DNA of 64,000 nt from Haladaptatus sp. QDMS2 (GTDB taxonomy: Archaea > Halobacteriota > Halobacteria > Halobacteriales > Halococcaceae): NCBI RefSeq assembly GCF_029338295.1, contig NZ_CP119791.1, positions 2,232,001 through 2,296,000 on the forward strand, given 5' to 3'. The notes under the pieces were generated by a model that saw only the letters and a program-made list of their open reading frames with translations, did no database searches and was not told the origin of the DNA. Shown piece by piece: positions 61,548 to 64,000 of the stretch (positions within the stretch are counted from its first letter, which is position 1; every line of letters begins with the position of its first letter). The translations under genes were made by a program, and so were the position numbers.

Positions 61548-62816
61548 ATGGCAGGTGACGGCGTCCGCCGGACGCTTAGAGAGGTGGCCGGACTCGAACG
61601 CGACGTGCTCGTCCTCTCCGTCGCGATGCTCGCGTTCAGCCTCTCCTACCAGATGACAGACCGGTACGTCGCCGCCTACATGCAGGCGCTGGGGGCCGGC
61701 GCGGGCGTCATCGGGATCTTCGGCAGTTTCAAGCAGTTCATCGCGGCCATCTACCCCTACCCGGGCGGGGCGATTTCTGACCGCATCGGCACGCGGCGAG
61801 CGCTCACGCTGTTCGGCCTGCTCTCTGTCGTCGGGTTCGTTGTCTGGCTGGCCGCGCCTGGCCTCGGCGGGCCGCTCCCGGCGTGGGCGTGGCTGTTCGT
61901 CGGCCTCGTCCTGGTCCAGGCGTGGAACTCGCTCGGCCTCGGCGCGACGTTCGCGCTCGTCAAACAGAGCGTGGATGCCGCCCATCTCGCACGCGGATTC
62001 GCCGCCACGGAGGTCGTCCGCCGGGTCGGCTTCCTGCTCGGCCCGCTGTTCGCGACGGCCATCTTCGCGCTCACCGCCGGGTTCCTCGACGGCTTTCAGT
62101 TCGTGCTTGTCGTCGCGATTGGCTTCGCCGTGGTCGCGACGGTCGCCCAGCGCCTCCTCTACGACCCGATCGGCGACACGCTTGGGAAAGCGTGGGCCGG
62201 ACTCGCGTCGGTGCGCGAGGACCTCGCCGCGCTCCCCCGGCCGCTGCGCCCGTTGCTCGTCGCGGACACTCTCGTCCGGTTCGCCAACGGGATGGTGTAC
62301 GTCTTCTTCGTCCTCGTCGTGGTCGACCGCTTACAGGTGAGCGCGACCCTGCCAGTCGTTGGCCTCCTGCGCCCGGAGGCGTATTTCGGGGTGTTGCTCG
62401 CCGTGGAGATGGTGGTCGCGTTGCTTGTCATGCTCCCGAGCGCGTGGGTGGCCGACAACTGGGGGCTCAAACCCGTCGTTGCCGCCGGGTTTTCGGTGTA
62501 CGCGCTCACCCCCATTCTCCTCATATCCGCACCACCGGAGGCACTCGTGGTCGCGCTCGTCTTCGCGTTCTCGGGCCTGCGCTTTGCGGGCCTTCCCGCA
62601 CACAAGGCGCTCATCGTCGGCCCCGCAGAGAAAGGGGCTGGCGGGCGAGTCACGGGAGCGTACTACCTGCTCAGGAACGCACTCACTGTGCCGGGGGCGG
62701 CCGTGGGCGGCTTTCTCTACGCCCAATCACCGACGATCGCGTTCACCGTGGCTACCGTCGTTGGCCTCGTCGGGACGCTCGTGTTCGTGGTGTTCGGGGT
62801 CGAGCCGACAACATAA
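61548..62816 (+). CDS. Major facilitator superfamily transporter
   Basis: MFS permease of 422 residues and about 12 helices. The loop 2-3 motif is YPGGAISDRIGTRRAL, and the N-terminal half has MTDRYVAAYMQALGAGAGVIG. The second half contains SAWVADNWGLKPVVAAGF, matching the repeat of motif A. Substrate is unknown; similar proteins are annotated as drug or sugar exporters. It is followed 31 bp later by a peroxiredoxin gene. Confidence 0.88.
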   Translation: MAGDGVRRTLREVAGLERDVLVLSVAMLAFSLSYQMTDRYVAAYMQALGAGAGVIGIFGSFKQFIAAIYPYPGGAISDRIGTRRALTLFGLLSVVGFVVWLAAPGLGGPLPAWAWLFVGLVLVQAWNSLGLGATFALVKQSVDAAHLARGFAATEVVRRVGFLLGPLFATAIFALTAGFLDGFQFVLVVAIGFAVVATVAQRLLYDPIGDTLGKAWAGLASVREDLAALPRPLRPLLVADTLVRFANGMVYVFFVLVVVDRLQVSATLPVVGLLRPEAYFGVLLAVEMVVALLVMLPSAWVADNWGLKPVVAAGFSVYALTPILLISAPPEALVVALVFAFSGLRFAGLPAHKALIVGPAEKGAGGRVTGAYYLLRNALTVPGAAVGGFLYAQSPTIAFTVATVVGLVGTLVFVVFGVEPTT

Positions 62817-62847
62817 CGGGTTTCGTCGTGGGGTCCCAAGCAAGGGT

Positions 62848-63303
62848 ATGCTCGAAGTCGGAGACGAGGCTCCCTCGTTCACACTCACGAATCAGGACGG
62901 CGAGGACGTTTCACTCGCGGACTACGCTGGCAGACACGTCGTCGTTTACTTCTACCCGCGGGCCGACACGCCCGGCTGTACCACCGAAGCCTGCGAGTTT
63001 CGCGACCTCTGGAAGCAGTACGAAGCGCGCGACATCGCGGTGCTCGCCATCAGTGACGACCCTGTTGGCGACCTACAGGACTTCGCTGAAAAGTACGACC
63101 TGCCCATCGAACTTCTGAGCGACGAGTCGGGTGCGGTCGCCGCAGCTTACGACTCCTACGGCGAGAAGAACATGTTCGGCAAGACGTTCGACGGCGTGTT
63201 CCGGAACACCTACCTCGTCGGGCCTGACGGCACCGTCGTCGACGTCTACCGGAACGTCACACCGGAGGGCCACGCAGCGACCGTCCTCAAAGCGCTCGAC
63301 TAG
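62848..63303 (+). CDS. bcp: Peroxiredoxin, BCP/PrxQ type
   Basis: Thiol peroxidase of 151 residues. The peroxidatic cysteine is C44 in PRADTPGCTTEACEFRD and the resolving cysteine C49 lies five residues on, the C-x4-C layout of PrxQ/BCP. The arginine of GVFRNTYLVGPDG completes the active site. It reduces hydroperoxides with thioredoxin. ATG 62848 is used; an open frame upstream is the shadow of the MFS gene. Its stop overlaps that of the convergent regulator by 3 bases (CTAG). Confidence 0.94.
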   Translation: MLEVGDEAPSFTLTNQDGEDVSLADYAGRHVVVYFYPRADTPGCTTEACEFRDLWKQYEARDIAVLAISDDPVGDLQDFAEKYDLPIELLSDESGAVAAAYDSYGEKNMFGKTFDGVFRNTYLVGPDGTVVDVYRNVTPEGHAATVLKALD

Positions 63304-63998
63304 TCGGTCACGCACTCGGCCAATTCACGGTACGATTCGAACTGCGCTCTGCCCCACGCGATGGCGTCTGCGTCGTGGTTAGTGACGAACGCCCGCATGT
63401 TCTGGCGGCTGTCGTAGAGGCTTATTCCCACGAACGGTTCCGGTTCCTCGACCACGATAAGTTCGTACGGGAGCGGTTCCTCGGTCGTGAAAAAGCGGAA
63501 ATTTTCGAGCGCGAACACGTCCTCCATCACGTCCGCGTACTCGGAGACGAGGTAGGTGACGACGGAGGTCGTCGTGAGTAACTCGGCCTCGAGCGACCCC
63601 GAGCGCAACTCGTTTGCGAACAGTTCGACGTACCGAGACCGGGTAATCGGGGAAAACCCCTGGAGGCGCGAGGCCTCTCTGACCGCCTGCTCGAAGGCAT
63701 CGACCGGGCGGTCCGGGTCGTGGGAGACGGCGTGGACCACCTCGCCGCCACAGAACACGTCGGCAGGGAGGTTCGCTTCGCGAGGGAGGTCAGAGAGGGG
63801 CGTTTCGAGTTCACAGAGCGTTTTTAGATTCTCGTAAAACGAGTCGTACAGTTCGACTACGAGTCGCCCAAACGTCGTCAGATGGTACTTGCCACCGTCC
63901 TGTTCGACGAGTCTGAGCGCCTCGAGTTCACGCGTCCCCCGGTAGACGGTCGAGCGTGACGCCCCGAGTGCGTCTACGAGGTCTCGCGTGTCCTGTGG
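63300..63998 (-). CDS. Winged-helix regulator with FilR1-type (DUF1724) domain (5' end cut)
   Basis: The reading frame continues past the window edge. The visible N-terminal part is a DNA-binding winged helix (TRDLVDALGASRSTVYRGTRELEALRLVEQDGG), followed by a C-terminal domain resembling FilR1/DUF1724, seen as FRFFTTEEPLPYELIVVEEP, GISLYDSRQNMRAFVTNHDADAIAWGRAQFESYREL. Such regulators are common in haloarchaea and methanogens; ligand and targets are unknown. An internal GTG at 63758 could be mistaken for the start, but the upstream 80 codons are clearly coding. Confidence 0.82.
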   Translation of the reverse strand, partial: PQDTRDLVDALGASRSTVYRGTRELEALRLVEQDGGKYHLTTFGRLVVELYDSFYENLKTLCELETPLSDLPREANLPADVFCGGEVVHAVSHDPDRPVDAFEQAVREASRLQGFSPITRSRYVELFANELRSGSLEAELLTTTSVVTYLVSEYADVMEDVFALENFRFFTTEEPLPYELIVVEEPEPFVGISLYDSRQNMRAFVTNHDADAIAWGRAQFESYRELAECVTD

Positions 63999-64000
63999 GC

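Noticed and set aside
1-64000. CRISPR arrays, insertion sequences, prophage, rRNA
   Set aside because: No regularly spaced repeats, transposase or integrase genes, phage structural genes or rRNA sequence were seen anywhere in the window.

Overview
This window is chromosomal DNA of a halophilic archaeon (class Halobacteria). The evidence is high G+C with strongly acidic proteins, many Tat (twin-arginine) signal peptides with lipoboxes, TATA boxes about 27 bp upstream of ATG/GTG codons as expected of leaderless transcripts, a TFB transcription factor, a Bat-type HTH regulator, a PGF-CTERM surface protein, haloarchaeal-type GlpABC/GlpK and archaeal ThiD-ThiN. I see no rRNA, tRNA, CRISPR array, insertion sequence or prophage. 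The genus cannot be fixed from the sequence alone.

Layout. 1-4.3 kb: iron/siderophore-type ABC importer (permease cut by the window edge, ATPase, then two tandem lipoprotein receptors behind two DtxR/IdeR-like palindromes). 4.3-6 kb: MhqO/MhqD-like quinone-detoxification pair. 6-10.3 kb: kynureninase, an APC permease and a peptide-type binding protein with no ABC partners. 10.4-14.5 kb: small membrane protein, a Bat-type regulator divergent from a TFB gene across an intergenic region with two copies of the same inverted repeat, a zinc-ribbon protein, an HxlR regulator and a thioredoxin. 15-18.4 kb: NucS/EndoMS back to back with MutS. 18.4-24.7 kb: M24 peptidase, QueA-like enzyme, SDR, SOUL protein, FrnE-like oxidoreductase, a permease with an internal YHS metal-binding domain, and a SHOCT membrane protein. 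24.9-28 kb: CopB-type copper ATPase and a BASS transporter. 28-32 kb: two tandem AIR-synthase-like proteins leading into ThiD-ThiN, then an LMW-phosphatase/arsenate-reductase-like protein. 32.3-34.9 kb: second MutS. 34.9-37.8 kb: GMC oxidoreductase with a Tat-exported partner. 38-40.6 kb: IclR regulator and acyl-CoA synthetase. 40.6-47.7 kb: glycerol divergon, glpK plus a candidate glycerol transporter on one strand and glpABC on the other. 47.8-55.3 kb: small membrane proteins, nucleoside-permease-like lipoprotein, FAD oxidase, NSS transporter and a PQQ-propeller/PKD protein. 55.4-57.5 kb: MutL. 57.5-64 kb: PfkB kinase, a dihydrolipoamide-dehydrogenase-like flavoprotein, PGF-CTERM surface protein, MFS transporter, peroxiredoxin and a partial FilR1-type regulator.

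How the genes work together. Three themes recur: metal/redox homeostasis (iron uptake, CopB, YHS permease, FrnE, thioredoxin, peroxiredoxin, MhqOD), mismatch repair (both the MutS/MutL pathway and NucS within about 42 kb) and glycerol catabolism (uptake, phosphorylation, oxidation). The less explained items are the AIR-synthase pair overlapping thiDN, the QueA-like enzyme in an archaeon, the Bat/TFB regulator pair with shared repeats, and the kynureninase cluster with its solo binding protein. No single wholly new system is obvious. All start sites, operators and promoters are read by eye.
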